Below are positions 20,444 through 28,723 of a stretch of DNA of 56,001 bases, one piece after another. Under the pieces are notes generated by a model that was not told where the DNA came from, did no database searches, and was given only the letters and a program-made list of their open reading frames with translations. Source of the DNA: Bacillota bacterium (GTDB lineage Bacteria; Bacillota; Dethiobacteria; Dethiobacterales; Dethiobacteraceae); NCBI GenBank assembly GCA_018725565.1, contig QLUR01000016.1, positions 1-56,001 of the forward strand, written 5' to 3'. The translations under genes were made by a program, and so were the position numbers. The first letter of the stretch is position 1; each line of letters opens with the position of its first letter.

Positions 20444-20533
20444 TTGATAAGACGTAAGAAAAAATGGAAAAAACCTCAACTGATCGATGTTACCGGCAAG
20501 TTAATGGCCCAGCCGTTCATTAGGTTTACCTAA
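20444..20533 (+). CDS. Candidate RiPP precursor peptide, 29 residues
   Basis: Seen: a TTG start at 20444 preceded by AAGGAG with a 10-base spacer, then 29 codons to TAA at 20531. An in-frame stop lies just upstream. The peptide has a basic N-terminus (IRRKKK) followed by WKKPQLIDV (residues 8-16) and a C-terminal part, TGKLMAQPFIRFT. Known: leaders that bind PqqD-like recognition elements, including lasso and PqqA-type leaders, often carry an aromatic-x-x-P-x-L pattern, which this matches as W-x-x-P-x-L. Context: eight bases later starts a PqqD-like gene, then a radical SAM gene. I infer this is the substrate, with leader at residues 1-17 and core at about 18-29. There is no Cys, so sactipeptide-type thioethers are unlikely. 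C-C or ether links at Lys, Gln, Phe or Arg, or decarboxylation, would be candidates. Confidence 0.62.
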   Translation: MIRRKKKWKKPQLIDVTGKLMAQPFIRFT

Positions 20534-20541
20534 GCGCAAAG

Positions 20542-20790
20542 ATGAAAATTCTCCCGCAGATTAAAATCAGGGAAGAGCAGTTCGGGTTGCTTCTCTTCGA
20601 TAAAGAAAGGGAAAAGTTTTTTATCACCGATGAGGTAGGGAAAAATGTTTTGGCGGCGATAGAAAGCACAACGAGTATAGATGAAGCGGCTGAACAGCTG
20701 AGCCTGCAATATGAAGCGACAAGTGAAGTGATAAAACAGGATGTAATCTGTTTTGTTGAAGAAATGATCCAAGCGGGGATAATGCGCTAG
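20542..20790 (+). CDS. PqqD-like peptide-recognition (RRE) protein
   Basis: The 82-residue protein resembles PqqD/MftB-type RiPP recognition elements: a beta-rich start (LPQIKIREEQFGLLLFDKEREKFFITDEVGKNVLAAI) then helices (TSIDEAAEQLSLQYEATSE, KQDVICFVEEMIQAGIM). Known members bind the leader of a precursor and hand it to a radical SAM enzyme. It starts at ATG 20542 with only a weak ribosome binding site, so coupling to the small upstream frame is likely. It is followed by the radical SAM gene 38 bp later. The family assignment is from pattern and context; I am fairly sure of the fold, less of the exact subfamily. Confidence 0.82.
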   Translation: MKILPQIKIREEQFGLLLFDKEREKFFITDEVGKNVLAAIESTTSIDEAAEQLSLQYEATSEVIKQDVICFVEEMIQAGIMR

Positions 20791-20828
20791 TTTCCGTATA
20801 ATACAGCCCGTCCGGGTTAGGCAGGTTG

Positions 20829-21803
20829 ATGGAGGAAATGGACAGGGAGCTCCGGGATATTACTTTATCAGATTTAAGGTCACCCCTTTTTTTCGCTTGG
20901 CACATGACCAACAAATGCAATTTACGCTGCATCCATTGCCTTTGGGAATCGGGGCCCGATGCCTCATGGCCCGGTGAGCTTGTTGAAGCGGAGGCGCTGT
21001 TAGTTTGCCGGCAGCTTATTGATTTTCAGATACCGTATGTGGCCTTTTCCGGAGGGGAACCGCTGCTTCATCCGGCCTTTTGGCCGGTTTGTGAGTTGCT
21101 TGCAGAAAAGGGCATCGAGGTGAAAATAGAGAGTAACGGTCAGCTCGTAGACGATGACACCGCTAAAAGACTCGCCTCTTTAAATCTGCGCTCAATTCAA
21201 ATCAGTATTGACGGCACAACCCAGGATGCTTATTCCAAAATGCGGCCTGGCGCACAGTTGGCGCAAGCCCTGGAGGCTGTAACAAAGCTGGTTAAGCGCG
21301 GCGTATCCACAGAAATAGTCTATGTTCCTGCCAAATTCAATTTCTATGAAGCGGAAAAGCTCATCGATCTGGCCGTAGAGCTAAAAGTCAAAGCCTTCTA
21401 TACCGGGAAAACTATGTTTATCGGGAGAGCGGTTAAAAACTGGGACCTTCTAGGCTTAGAAGAAGAAGAGAACGAAAAACTGAGCCGTCTTCTGGAAAAA
21501 AAAGCAGCAGAATATCAAGATAAGATGACCATTCTCTATTATCCATATAGCGTTACGGACGAATTAAATTACCGCTTAAAACATCCCGCCGCCAGTTTGC
21601 TGTTGATGGCCAATGGCAAGGTCAAATTAATCGGCTCAATGCCTTTCGTTTGTGGAGATGTCAGGAAACATAACTTAACCGAAATCTGGCAGCGTTATAT
21701 CAAAGCATGGGCTCACCCGGAAGTAATTGAATATGCGAATTCGACGCTGGAAACACCGGCTCTTCTTGCCGGAGCCAACGATTTTGTCGAGTTACATCTT
21801 TGA
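20829..21803 (+). CDS. Radical SAM enzyme with degenerate SPASM-like C-terminus
   Basis: Seen: the CxxxCxxC motif binds the catalytic 4Fe-4S cluster (C30, C34, C37 in TNKCNLRCIHC). It is followed by the glycine-rich SAM motif FSGGEPLLHP and a TIM-barrel pattern (VKIESNGQLV, IQISIDG). The C-terminal part keeps the SPASM-type phrase CGDVRKHNLTEIW but has only this one cysteine there, so the auxiliary clusters of a full SPASM domain seem absent or reduced. Length is about 324 residues. Known: PqqE and MftC modify peptides presented by PqqD-like partners. Inference: it modifies the 29-residue peptide encoded upstream. The last base of the next gene's start overlaps its stop (TTGA). Confidence 0.88.
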   Translation: MEEMDRELRDITLSDLRSPLFFAWHMTNKCNLRCIHCLWESGPDASWPGELVEAEALLVCRQLIDFQIPYVAFSGGEPLLHPAFWPVCELLAEKGIEVKIESNGQLVDDDTAKRLASLNLRSIQISIDGTTQDAYSKMRPGAQLAQALEAVTKLVKRGVSTEIVYVPAKFNFYEAEKLIDLAVELKVKAFYTGKTMFIGRAVKNWDLLGLEEEENEKLSRLLEKKAAEYQDKMTILYYPYSVTDELNYRLKHPAASLLLMANGKVKLIGSMPFVCGDVRKHNLTEIWQRYIKAWAHPEVIEYANSTLETPALLAGANDFVELHL

Positions 21804-22669
21804 ACCCGGCTCATTTTCGCCTTCTGCATCTAGTCAGATACCGCTTTTTCCTCTTTGCCGGTTCTCTGCCCTATATCCTAGGGGCTGCGACCGCATTTTA
21901 TGACGCAGCAATTTTCAATCTTCACTTATTCTTTGTGGGGTTCCTGGCTTTAAGCCTCGCTTTTGCCGGAGTAGAGATATTTAACGAATATTTTGAGCCG
22001 GAAGACAGGGTGTTTTACAAAGGTCTTGCCCATCAGCCTCGCTTAAGCATTTGGTTGGGTGCAGGCTGCTTTGCTTTAGCTTTGTCTATTGCCGTTTACC
22101 TGTCTTTTAAAAGCGGGGCTTTGATTATTATTCTTGCTGTCATGGGGTTTCTGATCGCGTATTTCTATGTTGGTCATCCTTTAAGGCTGATATATAAAGG
22201 GCTGGGTGAAGCGGCAATTTTCCTGGCTTATGGCCCGTTGATGGTTTTGGGGAGTCACTTTTTGCATAGTCAGAAGGTGACTCCTGCCGCTGTCTTTGCT
22301 TCCTTCATTCCCGGCACCTTAATTTTCTCGCTGGCAATATTAAATGAGATAGTTGACTACTATCAGGACCTATTGGCGGGTAAAAGAAATATATTGTTTA
22401 GAATAGGCAAGAAAAAGGGCGCCGCTTTATTCATGATTGCTCACCTTTTCGCATATCTCCTCGTTATCATCGGCGCGTCTCTGGACATACTCCCCCGCTA
22501 TTCCCTACTGGCTCTAATTGGCTTGCCGGCGGCTTTAAAAGGAGTCGTGTCGCTAGGTCAACATTATGATGAACCGGTGAAACTGATCGGCACAGTAAAC
22601 AATACTATTTTCAGCTATATAACAGTCAACGGCGTCCTTGTTATCAGTCTAATCTTCGCGGCTGACTGA
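21800..22669 (+). CDS. UbiA-family prenyltransferase (MenA-like)
   Basis: The 289-residue integral membrane protein has about eight or nine hydrophobic helices. The first Asp-rich-type motif appears as FNEYFEPEDRVF (N62), with Glu replacing the usual second-position Asp. The second is complete: N182-x3-D186-x3-D190 followed by AGKR (LNEIVDYYQDLLAGKR). The loop phrase YFYVGHPLRLIYKGLGE is also typical. UbiA enzymes transfer polyprenyl groups to aromatic or quinone acceptors. The start is TTG 21800, overlapping the radical SAM stop by four bases, so the two are translationally coupled. Presence in a peptide-modification cassette is unusual. Alternatives are ordinary quinone synthesis (MenA), for which no other men or ubi genes are nearby. 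Confidence 0.85.
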   Translation: MNPAHFRLLHLVRYRFFLFAGSLPYILGAATAFYDAAIFNLHLFFVGFLALSLAFAGVEIFNEYFEPEDRVFYKGLAHQPRLSIWLGAGCFALALSIAVYLSFKSGALIIILAVMGFLIAYFYVGHPLRLIYKGLGEAAIFLAYGPLMVLGSHFLHSQKVTPAAVFASFIPGTLIFSLAILNEIVDYYQDLLAGKRNILFRIGKKKGAALFMIAHLFAYLLVIIGASLDILPRYSLLALIGLPAALKGVVSLGQHYDEPVKLIGTVNNTIFSYITVNGVLVISLIFAAD

Positions 22670-22737
22670 TTAAGCGACAGCTAGAACAGCATACTGTAAA
22701 TGTGATAATTGGGTAAAGACGAATTCCGTTAAAGCAA

Positions 22738-23595
22738 TCAGGCCCTTGTCTTGCGGTGTTCCACAAGTTTAAAGCCTTCACCCAACACTTCATGGGCGTT
22801 GCCGACGATGACAAAGGCACGGCTGTCCGTTTCATGGACAATTGCCTTCAGCCGCGGCACTTCCGCCTGGCTGACAACGGTCAGCACCATTTCCCGCGGC
22901 AGTCCCGTATAAGCGCCTTTTCCCGTAAAAACTGTAGCGCCGCGGTTCAGCTCCCCCAGAATTCTGCTGACGATCCGCTCGCAGTGGTCGGAGATGATCA
23001 GCGTAGCTTTGCTGGTACTGACACCCTCCTGGACCAGGTCAATAACCCGGCTGCTGACAAAAAGGGAAATCAGCGAGTACATCGCCAGCTCCAGGTTAAA
23101 AATCAGCCCGGCCAGAGCAACAACGAGAAAATCTGCACCAATCAGGCTCTGCCCCATGGTAGAGCCAAAAATTTTATTTAAGAGTTGCGCCGCCAGCACG
23201 GTGCCCCCGGTAGAGCCGCGCGCGCGGAAGACCAGGGCAATGCCGATACCCATCAGGATGCCGCCATACAGTGAAGCCAGCAGCAGGTCATAGGTCACTA
23301 CCGGCAGGACAGCCAGGACTTCCACCAGGACAGCAAGGGAAACCGCCCCGAACAGCCCGCGGAAAATGAACGGTGCGCCGAACATACGTGCTGCCAGGAT
23401 AAAAAGCGGCAGATTAAGGAGAAAGATAGTCAGGCCGGCGGGCACCTGCAGCAAAAAATAGAGGATGACCCCCAGCCCGCTGATGCCGCCGGCCGCAATT
23501 TTATTGGGCAGCAGAAACATATTAAAAGAGGCAGCCACCACGGCTGTCCCCAGCAAAACACCAAGATACTCAATGTAGACGGCTGTTTTTTTCAC
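22738..23595 (-). CDS. yitT: YitT-family membrane protein (DUF161 plus DUF2179)
   Basis: The 285-residue protein has five or six membrane segments in its N-terminal two-thirds (YitT/DUF161; FNMFLLPNKIAAGGISGLGVI is characteristic). A soluble C-terminal DUF2179 domain follows (about 215-280; GATVFTGKGAYTGLPREMVL). Its function is unknown in the family; the DUF2179 fold resembles small regulatory ligand-binding domains. The GTG at 23595 (MKKTAVYIEYLG) is chosen because AAGGAG lies about 11 bases upstream; the frame remains open to 23625 into the prfB end. It follows prfB by 23 bp and probably belongs to the secA-prfB unit. Confidence 0.9.
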   Translation of the reverse strand: MKKTAVYIEYLGVLLGTAVVAASFNMFLLPNKIAAGGISGLGVILYFLLQVPAGLTIFLLNLPLFILAARMFGAPFIFRGLFGAVSLAVLVEVLAVLPVVTYDLLLASLYGGILMGIGIALVFRARGSTGGTVLAAQLLNKIFGSTMGQSLIGADFLVVALAGLIFNLELAMYSLISLFVSSRVIDLVQEGVSTSKATLIISDHCERIVSRILGELNRGATVFTGKGAYTGLPREMVLTVVSQAEVPRLKAIVHETDSRAFVIVGNAHEVLGEGFKLVEHRKTRA

Positions 23596-23618
23596 GCGCT
23601 TTTCACTCCTTGCCGTCC

Positions 23619-24723
23619 TTAACAACCAGCTGTCTGCCGCAGGTAGGACTCCATAAACACATCGATTTCTCCATCCATCACTGCTTCAATGTTCCCCACT
23701 TCCGCACCGGTCCGGTGGTCACGCACCTTAGTGTACGGTTGAAAAACATAAGAGCGGATTTGGCTGCCCCAAGCGATTTCCTTCTGCTCCCCCCGCAGGC
23801 CGGCCAGTTCTTCAGCCTGACGCCGCTGGTACAGGTCTGCCAGTCGGGCGCGCAGGATCTTCATAGCTCGATCGCGGTTGGCATGCTGTGATCGTTCATT
23901 TTGGCACTGGGCCACTATCCCGGTAGGCAGGTGAGTAATGCGGACAGCCGAATCGGTGGTGTTGACGTGTTGCCCGCCGGCGCCGCTGGAGCGAAAGGTG
24001 TCTATCTTAAGGTCTTCGGCAGGTATAACGACCTCCTGGTCTTCTTCCCCCACCTCCGGCAAAACATCGAGCGAAGCAAAGGAGGTATGTCGCCTTTTGG
24101 CTGCATCGAAGGGAGATATCCGAACCAGCCGGTGTACGCCGCGCTCCGCTTTAAGGTAGCCGTAAGCGTTTTTGCCTTTAACCAGCAGGGTAGCGCTTTT
24201 AATCCCAGCCTCGTCGCCCGGCAAAAGGTCTAGAATCTCTAGCTGGTAATTTCTGTTTTCCGCCCAGCGGGTGTACATCCTCAGCAGCATAGCAGCCCAG
24301 TCCTGGGACTCGGTCCCGCCGGCTCCGGGATGGATGGCGATAATGGCTGCGTGGCCATCGTAACGCCCGCGGAAGAGCAGCGCCAGTTCCAGCCTGTCAA
24401 ATTCCTGCAGCATCAGCGACGCATTCTGCTTTGCCTCTTGCCAGAGGGCGTCGTCATCTTCCTCCTCGGCAAGCGCGATTGTCACTCCCAGTTCTTCCAG
24501 CGCTGCCTTAAGCTTGTGCAAGGGGGCCGTCTCCTCGCGCAGCGTTTTCAGCTCCAGCATGACCTGCTGCGCTTTTTCCGGTTCGGACCAAAACTTTGCA
24601 TCGGCCGTTAATTTTTCAAGTTCAGTAATACGGCCTGTTTTGCCCGCCACGTCAAAGGGAAACACCCAATTCATGCAGGCGCCTGATAATAGCTGCCTCG
24701 GCCTGTTTAATCTCCGCTGACAT
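23619..24723 (-). CDS. prfB: Peptide chain release factor 2, with programmed +1 frameshift
   Basis: RF2 recognises UGA and UAA and releases the finished protein. Translation begins at ATG 24723 and reads 23 codons ([15 protein letters not shown]...) to CTT followed by in-frame TGA (24652-24654). The conserved slip site CTTTGAC lies at 24651-24657; a +1 shift continues into the long frame ([14 protein letters not shown]...), giving about 367 residues. The SPF codon-recognition motif ([13 protein letters not shown]) and the GGQ catalytic loop ([15 protein letters not shown]) are present. The frameshift autoregulates RF2 levels. A conventional gene call would miss the first 23 codons. It starts nine bases after the secA stop. 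Confidence 0.95.
24651..24657 (-). promoter_or_regulatory. prfB programmed +1 frameshift site CTTTGAC
   Basis: The minus-strand heptamer CTT TGA C places an in-frame UGA after codon 23 of prfB. The same signal controls RF2 in many bacteria: low RF2 slows termination and favours slippage. A purine-rich GGGTG stretch lies a few bases upstream, where the stimulatory Shine-Dalgarno-like element usually sits, though here it is weak. Confidence 0.93.
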
Positions 24724-24732
24724 TGCCTCCAC

Positions 24733-27588
24733 CTACTTTCCACAACATTTTTTATGTTTCCGGCCGCTGCCGCAGGGGCACGGTTCGTTGCGGCCGATTT
24801 TAGCCGCCCGTACCGGCCCGGGTACTACTGTCCCGGCGCCGGGGGGCTTCTCATCAACAACGGCAACTGTCTGGCGGCGCGGCTCCACCATAATGCGGCG
24901 GTAGAGCAGCTCACGCACCACGTCTGTCTTGATTGAACGCACCATCTCCTGGAACATTTCGTAAGCCTCGTACTTGTATTCCACCAGCGGGTCGCGCTGC
25001 CCGTAGGCGCGCAAGCCCACCCCCTGCCGAAGGTCATCCATGGCATCAATATGGTGCATCCACTTGCTGTCCACTACGCTAAGAAGAATCACACGTTCCA
25101 GTTCGCGCATCAGCTCCGGCCCCAGCTGCCGCTCCCTTTCCGTGTAAAAATCATGGGCGGTCTCCAGCAGCGCCTGACGCAGCTCATCCCTGTTTTTTCC
25201 CTGCAAGTCCCCTGTTTTTATGGTTTTCTGCGGCAGAAACGTGCTTTCTCCAAAATGCAGCAGGCCCGGCAGGTCCCATTCATCATCATAGACTTTCTCA
25301 CCGGCGAACTGGGCAACGCTCTCCCCGACCAACTCCCCGATCCAGTCAAACACTTGCTCCCGCAGGTTCTCGCCGTCCAAAACACGGCGACGCTGCCTGT
25401 AAATAACCTCGCGCTGTTCATTGATTACATTGTCATAATCCAGAACATGTTTGCGCAGGTCAAAGTTGCGGGCTTCCACCTTTTTCTGCGCCGTTTCAAT
25501 GGCCCTGCCGACCAGCGGGTGGTCGATAGACATATCCTCCTCAAGGCCGATCCGCTCCATAATGCTCTTAATATTATCGCCGCCGAACAGACGCATTAAG
25601 TCGTCTTCCATAGCCAGATAAAACTGGGAAGAGCCGGGGTCCCCCTGGCGGCCGGAACGGCCGCGCAACTGATTGTCAATACGCCGGGCTTCGTGGCGCT
25701 CGGTGCCAAGAACATGCAGCCCGCCGGAACTGACTACTTTTTCTTTTTCCGCCGCCGTTATTTCCTGGTATTTCTGCAATGTTTCCCGGTAAAAGAGCCT
25801 GGCTTCCTCCCTGTCTTTTTCCGGCACATCGAGCCTCGCCATGTAATCTTCCTGCATTTGGCCGTACTTGCCGCGGAACTCGCTATCCGCCAGTACAAGG
25901 TGATTACCGCCAAGCAGGATATCAGTACCGCGTCCGGCCATGTTGGTGGCAATGGTCACCGACCCCAGCCGGCCCGCCTGCGCGATAATTGCCGCCTCTT
26001 TCTCATGGTGCTTGGCGTTCAGCACTTCGTGGCGGATGCCGCGTTTTTGCAGCAGCCGGCTTAGCTCTTCCGACTTTTCAATGGAAATGGTGCCAACCAG
26101 CAAGGGCTGCCCCATGTCGTTCCGCTGGGCAATGTCCTCCACCACCGCGCGGAACTTCCCGCGCTCAGTCTTATAGACCGCATCCGGCAGGTCGCGGCGA
26201 ATCATCGTCTTATGCGTAGGGATGACCACCACGTCCATCCCATAAATCTTCTGGAACTCTTCTTCCTCCGTGGCTGCCGTGCCAGTCATGCCGGCCAGTT
26301 TTTTATACATACGAAAATAATTCTGAAAAGTAATGGAGGCCAGCGTCATGCTCTCCTTGGCCACCTTAACCTTTTCTTTGGCTTCAATGGCCTGGTGCAA
26401 CCCGTCGCTGTAGCGCCGGCCGAACATCAGACGGCCGGTAAACTCATCGACAATAATCACTTCACCGTCTTTAACCACATAGTCGCGGTCACGCTGCATC
26501 AGGGAGTGGGCCCGAAGCGCGTTTTCCATCTTCTTTCTTTTGATTTGTGCCATTTCCAGGCTTTTGCCGCCAAGTAAGTCCTGGACTTCGCTCTCGGCGA
26601 TGTGTTCTTCCCCGTACAGGTTTTTCTCTCCTAGCAGGCGCTCCACTTCACGCTGGCCGTCTTCCGTCAGCTCCACTACCCTGGTTTTTTCGTCTACCTT
26701 GAAGTGGCGTTCTTTCTTTAAGACGCGGGCCGCCTGGTCAAACCTGAGATAACCGTCATCTTGCTTGTCTTCCTTCATTTGACCGGAAATAATCAACGGT
26801 GTCCTGGCCTCATCGACCAGGATGCTGTCCACCTCGTCCACGATGGCGTAGTACAGCTCACGCTGAGCCAGTTGCTCCCGGTAAAGCACCATATTGTCGC
26901 GCAAATAGTCAAAGCCGAACTCATTGTTCGTCCCGTAAGTAATGTCAGCCGCATACGCCGCCCGCCTGGCGGCAGAATCCAGACCGTGCACAATCAGGCC
27001 CACCGACATCCCCAAAAACTGATAGACCGGACCCATCCATTCGCTGTCACGGCTGGCCAGGTAGTCGTTGACGGTGACGATATGCACCCCCCGCCCAAGC
27101 AAGGCGTTTAAATATGCCGGCAAGGTAGCCGCCAGCGTCTTGCCCTCACCGGTCTTCATCTCGGCGATACGCCCCTGGTGCAGCACAGCGCCGCCGACCA
27201 GCTGCACATCGAAATGGCGCATGCCCAGCGTCCGGCGCGACGCCTCCCGTACCACGGCGAAAGCCTCCGGGAGAAGCTCGCCTAACGCGGCGTGCTCGGC
27301 TCCGGCAAGCTCTTTCTCCGCCTCTCGCAAGTCCCGCGTCAGTTCGCGGCAATACTCCACGTCAGCCTCTGTGTCAAGTTCCCGGCGCATGTCGGCCACC
27401 CGCCCGCGCGGCTCTGCCAAAGCCTGTTCCAGCTTCAGGCGGAATTCATCCGTCTTGGCCCGCAGTTCCCCGTCGGACAGGGACTGCACACTTCCCTCCT
27501 GGGCGTTGATCTGAGCCACCAGGGGCATGACTTTTTTCAGTTCCCGCTGGTTGACATCGCCGATTATCCTGGCAATCAGCCCGCGCAT
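24733..27588 (-). CDS. secA: Protein translocase ATPase SecA
   Basis: SecA pushes unfolded preproteins through SecYEG. From ATG 27588 ([19 protein letters not shown]), preceded by GGAGGG, the protein has 951 residues. Motifs include Walker A ([13 protein letters not shown]), Walker B ([15 protein letters not shown]), the helicase motif MAGRGTDI, and the C-terminal zinc finger [19 protein letters not shown] that contacts SecB or ribosomes. It is longer than B. subtilis SecA (about 841) because of an enlarged C-terminal half. The upstream TTG at 27606 overlaps a hairpin and is not used. prfB follows immediately. Confidence 0.97.
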   Translation of the reverse strand: MRGLIARIIGDVNQRELKKVMPLVAQINAQEGSVQSLSDGELRAKTDEFRLKLEQALAEPRGRVADMRRELDTEADVEYCRELTRDLREAEKELAGAEHAALGELLPEAFAVVREASRRTLGMRHFDVQLVGGAVLHQGRIAEMKTGEGKTLAATLPAYLNALLGRGVHIVTVNDYLASRDSEWMGPVYQFLGMSVGLIVHGLDSAARRAAYAADITYGTNNEFGFDYLRDNMVLYREQLAQRELYYAIVDEVDSILVDEARTPLIISGQMKEDKQDDGYLRFDQAARVLKKERHFKVDEKTRVVELTEDGQREVERLLGEKNLYGEEHIAESEVQDLLGGKSLEMAQIKRKKMENALRAHSLMQRDRDYVVKDGEVIIVDEFTGRLMFGRRYSDGLHQAIEAKEKVKVAKESMTLASITFQNYFRMYKKLAGMTGTAATEEEEFQKIYGMDVVVIPTHKTMIRRDLPDAVYKTERGKFRAVVEDIAQRNDMGQPLLVGTISIEKSEELSRLLQKRGIRHEVLNAKHHEKEAAIIAQAGRLGSVTIATNMAGRGTDILLGGNHLVLADSEFRGKYGQMQEDYMARLDVPEKDREEARLFYRETLQKYQEITAAEKEKVVSSGGLHVLGTERHEARRIDNQLRGRSGRQGDPGSSQFYLAMEDDLMRLFGGDNIKSIMERIGLEEDMSIDHPLVGRAIETAQKKVEARNFDLRKHVLDYDNVINEQREVIYRQRRRVLDGENLREQVFDWIGELVGESVAQFAGEKVYDDEWDLPGLLHFGESTFLPQKTIKTGDLQGKNRDELRQALLETAHDFYTERERQLGPELMRELERVILLSVVDSKWMHHIDAMDDLRQGVGLRAYGQRDPLVEYKYEAYEMFQEMVRSIKTDVVRELLYRRIMVEPRRQTVAVVDEKPPGAGTVVPGPVRAAKIGRNEPCPCGSGRKHKKCCGK

Positions 27589-27608
27589 TACCAGCCCTCC
27601 AGGCAAAT

Positions 27609-27640
27609 AAAATTAAAGCTGCTCAAGCAGCTTTAATTTT
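27609..27640 (-). terminator. Strong hairpin with T-run upstream of secA
   Basis: A perfect 14-bp stem (arms 27609-27622 and 27627-27640, loop TCAA on the plus strand) is followed on the minus strand by TTTTATTT. It lies 82 bp past the stop of the peptide-importer operon, so it should terminate that operon. The stem is only 20 bp from the secA ATG, so any secA promoter further upstream would read through it. Confidence 0.85.
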
Positions 27641-27641
27641 A

Positions 27642-27669
27642 ACATTATTTTTCTTCCGATACAAGGCAA
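27642..27669 (-). promoter_or_regulatory. Possible secA promoter
   Basis: On the minus strand -35 TTGCCT (27664-27669) and -10 TAATGT (27642-27647) are spaced 16 bp. Transcription would begin at the foot of the hairpin at 27609-27640. The match is moderate, so this is a candidate only. Confidence 0.35.
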
Positions 27670-27721
27670 AGCATACCCTACTCAATCTCTCGCGCCTCCA
27701 AAACTAACCGTATGCCATCAA

Positions 27722-28630
27722 TCATCTGTTGAACTGACGCAGGCGCGGGTCCAAAGCGTCGCGCAGGCCGTCCCCGAACAGGTTGAGCGCCAGCACTGTC
27801 AGTAAAATAGCCAGCCCCGGAAAGGTGGTGACATGAGGGGCGTCACGCAGAAAAGCGCGTCCGCTCGAGAGCATACTGCCCCATTCAGGGGTGGGCGGCT
27901 GCGCGCCAAGCCCGATAAAACTAAGAGCTGCCGCTGAGAGAATCGCCCCGGCCACCGAGAGCGTGCCCTGAACGATAATAGGAGCAAGAGAATTGGGCAG
28001 GATGTGCCGGAAGATAACGCGTAAAGTACCGGCGCCGCTGGCCCTGGCCGCTTCGACATATTCCAGTTCCCGCACTCCGAGGACTGCGGCTTTGGCCACC
28101 CTGGCAAAATTGGGGATCAGGCTGATGCCAACCGCCACCATGACATTGGTCAAACCAGGGCCAAGCGCGGTGACAATGACGATAGCCAGCAAAATAGTGG
28201 GCAGTGCCAGCATTACATCCATTACCCGCATAATCAAGTTATCCAGCCGGCCGCCATAGTATCCGGCCAGCATCCCGAGCAACCCTCCGCCGGCCAGAGC
28301 GATAGCCACGGAAAAAAAGCCCACCGGCAGGGAAAACCGCGCTCCAAAGATAATCCGGCTTAAAATATCACGGCCGAACTCATCGGTGCCAAGCAGGTGG
28401 GCAGGTCCCGGGGGCTGCAGGCTAGCGGGAAGATTTTGCGCTGTCGGTGAATAGGGGGCAAGCCAGGGCGCGAGAAGTGCGACGACGGTGAAGAAAGCAA
28501 GCACCGCCGCGCCGCACAGCGCCAAGCGGTTGCGGCGCAGCTGCCACCAAAAGTCGCTGACCCTCTTCCGATGCTCTGCAACAGCAGCGGCTGCAGATGG
28601 GCAATAATCCGGAACAGGCTGTGTTTTCAA
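27722..28630 (-). CDS. dppC: Dipeptide/oligopeptide ABC transporter permease, DppC type
   Basis: This is the second membrane subunit of a peptide importer. The 302 residues have an N-terminal cytoplasmic segment, TM1 (LCGAAVLAFFTVVALLAPWL), the OppC_N region and a BPD_transp_1 domain. Its EAA loop contacts the ATPase (EAARASGAGTLRVIFRHILP). The start is TTG 28630, with AGGAG seven bases upstream. The frame stays open to ATG 28690, but that extension is only the translation of a REP-like repeat. It is the last gene of the operon D-F-A-B-C and ends before a strong terminator. Confidence 0.92.
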   Translation of the reverse strand: MKTQPVPDYCPSAAAAVAEHRKRVSDFWWQLRRNRLALCGAAVLAFFTVVALLAPWLAPYSPTAQNLPASLQPPGPAHLLGTDEFGRDILSRIIFGARFSLPVGFFSVAIALAGGGLLGMLAGYYGGRLDNLIMRVMDVMLALPTILLAIVIVTALGPGLTNVMVAVGISLIPNFARVAKAAVLGVRELEYVEAARASGAGTLRVIFRHILPNSLAPIIVQGTLSVAGAILSAAALSFIGLGAQPPTPEWGSMLSSGRAFLRDAPHVTTFPGLAILLTVLALNLFGDGLRDALDPRLRQFNR

Positions 28631-28646
28631 ATCAGTTCTCCTGCTT

Positions 28647-28681
28647 CTACCCTGCCCTCTGAGAGAGGGTAGGGTGAGGGG
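28647..28681 (-). repeat. REP-like palindrome, copy 1 (between dppB and dppC)
   Basis: On the minus strand it reads CCCCTCACCCTACCCTCTC and then folds back (GAGGGCAGGGTAG). It shares its core with the copies at 29694-29735 and 32461-32500 but is in the opposite orientation. It sits in the non-coding gap and feeds an artificial N-terminal extension into the dppC frame. Confidence 0.75.
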
Positions 28682-28723
28682 TATTTTCATCCTTCCGATG
28701 GTTCCGCAAGCGGCATGGTTGCC

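Noticed and set aside
20465-20524. Alternative 19-codon ATG frame inside the precursor region (MEKTSTDRCYRQVNGPAVH)
   Set aside because: Its ribosome binding site is poor and it lacks the W-x-x-P-x-L motif; the TTG frame with AAGGAG is better. Conservation could still decide.
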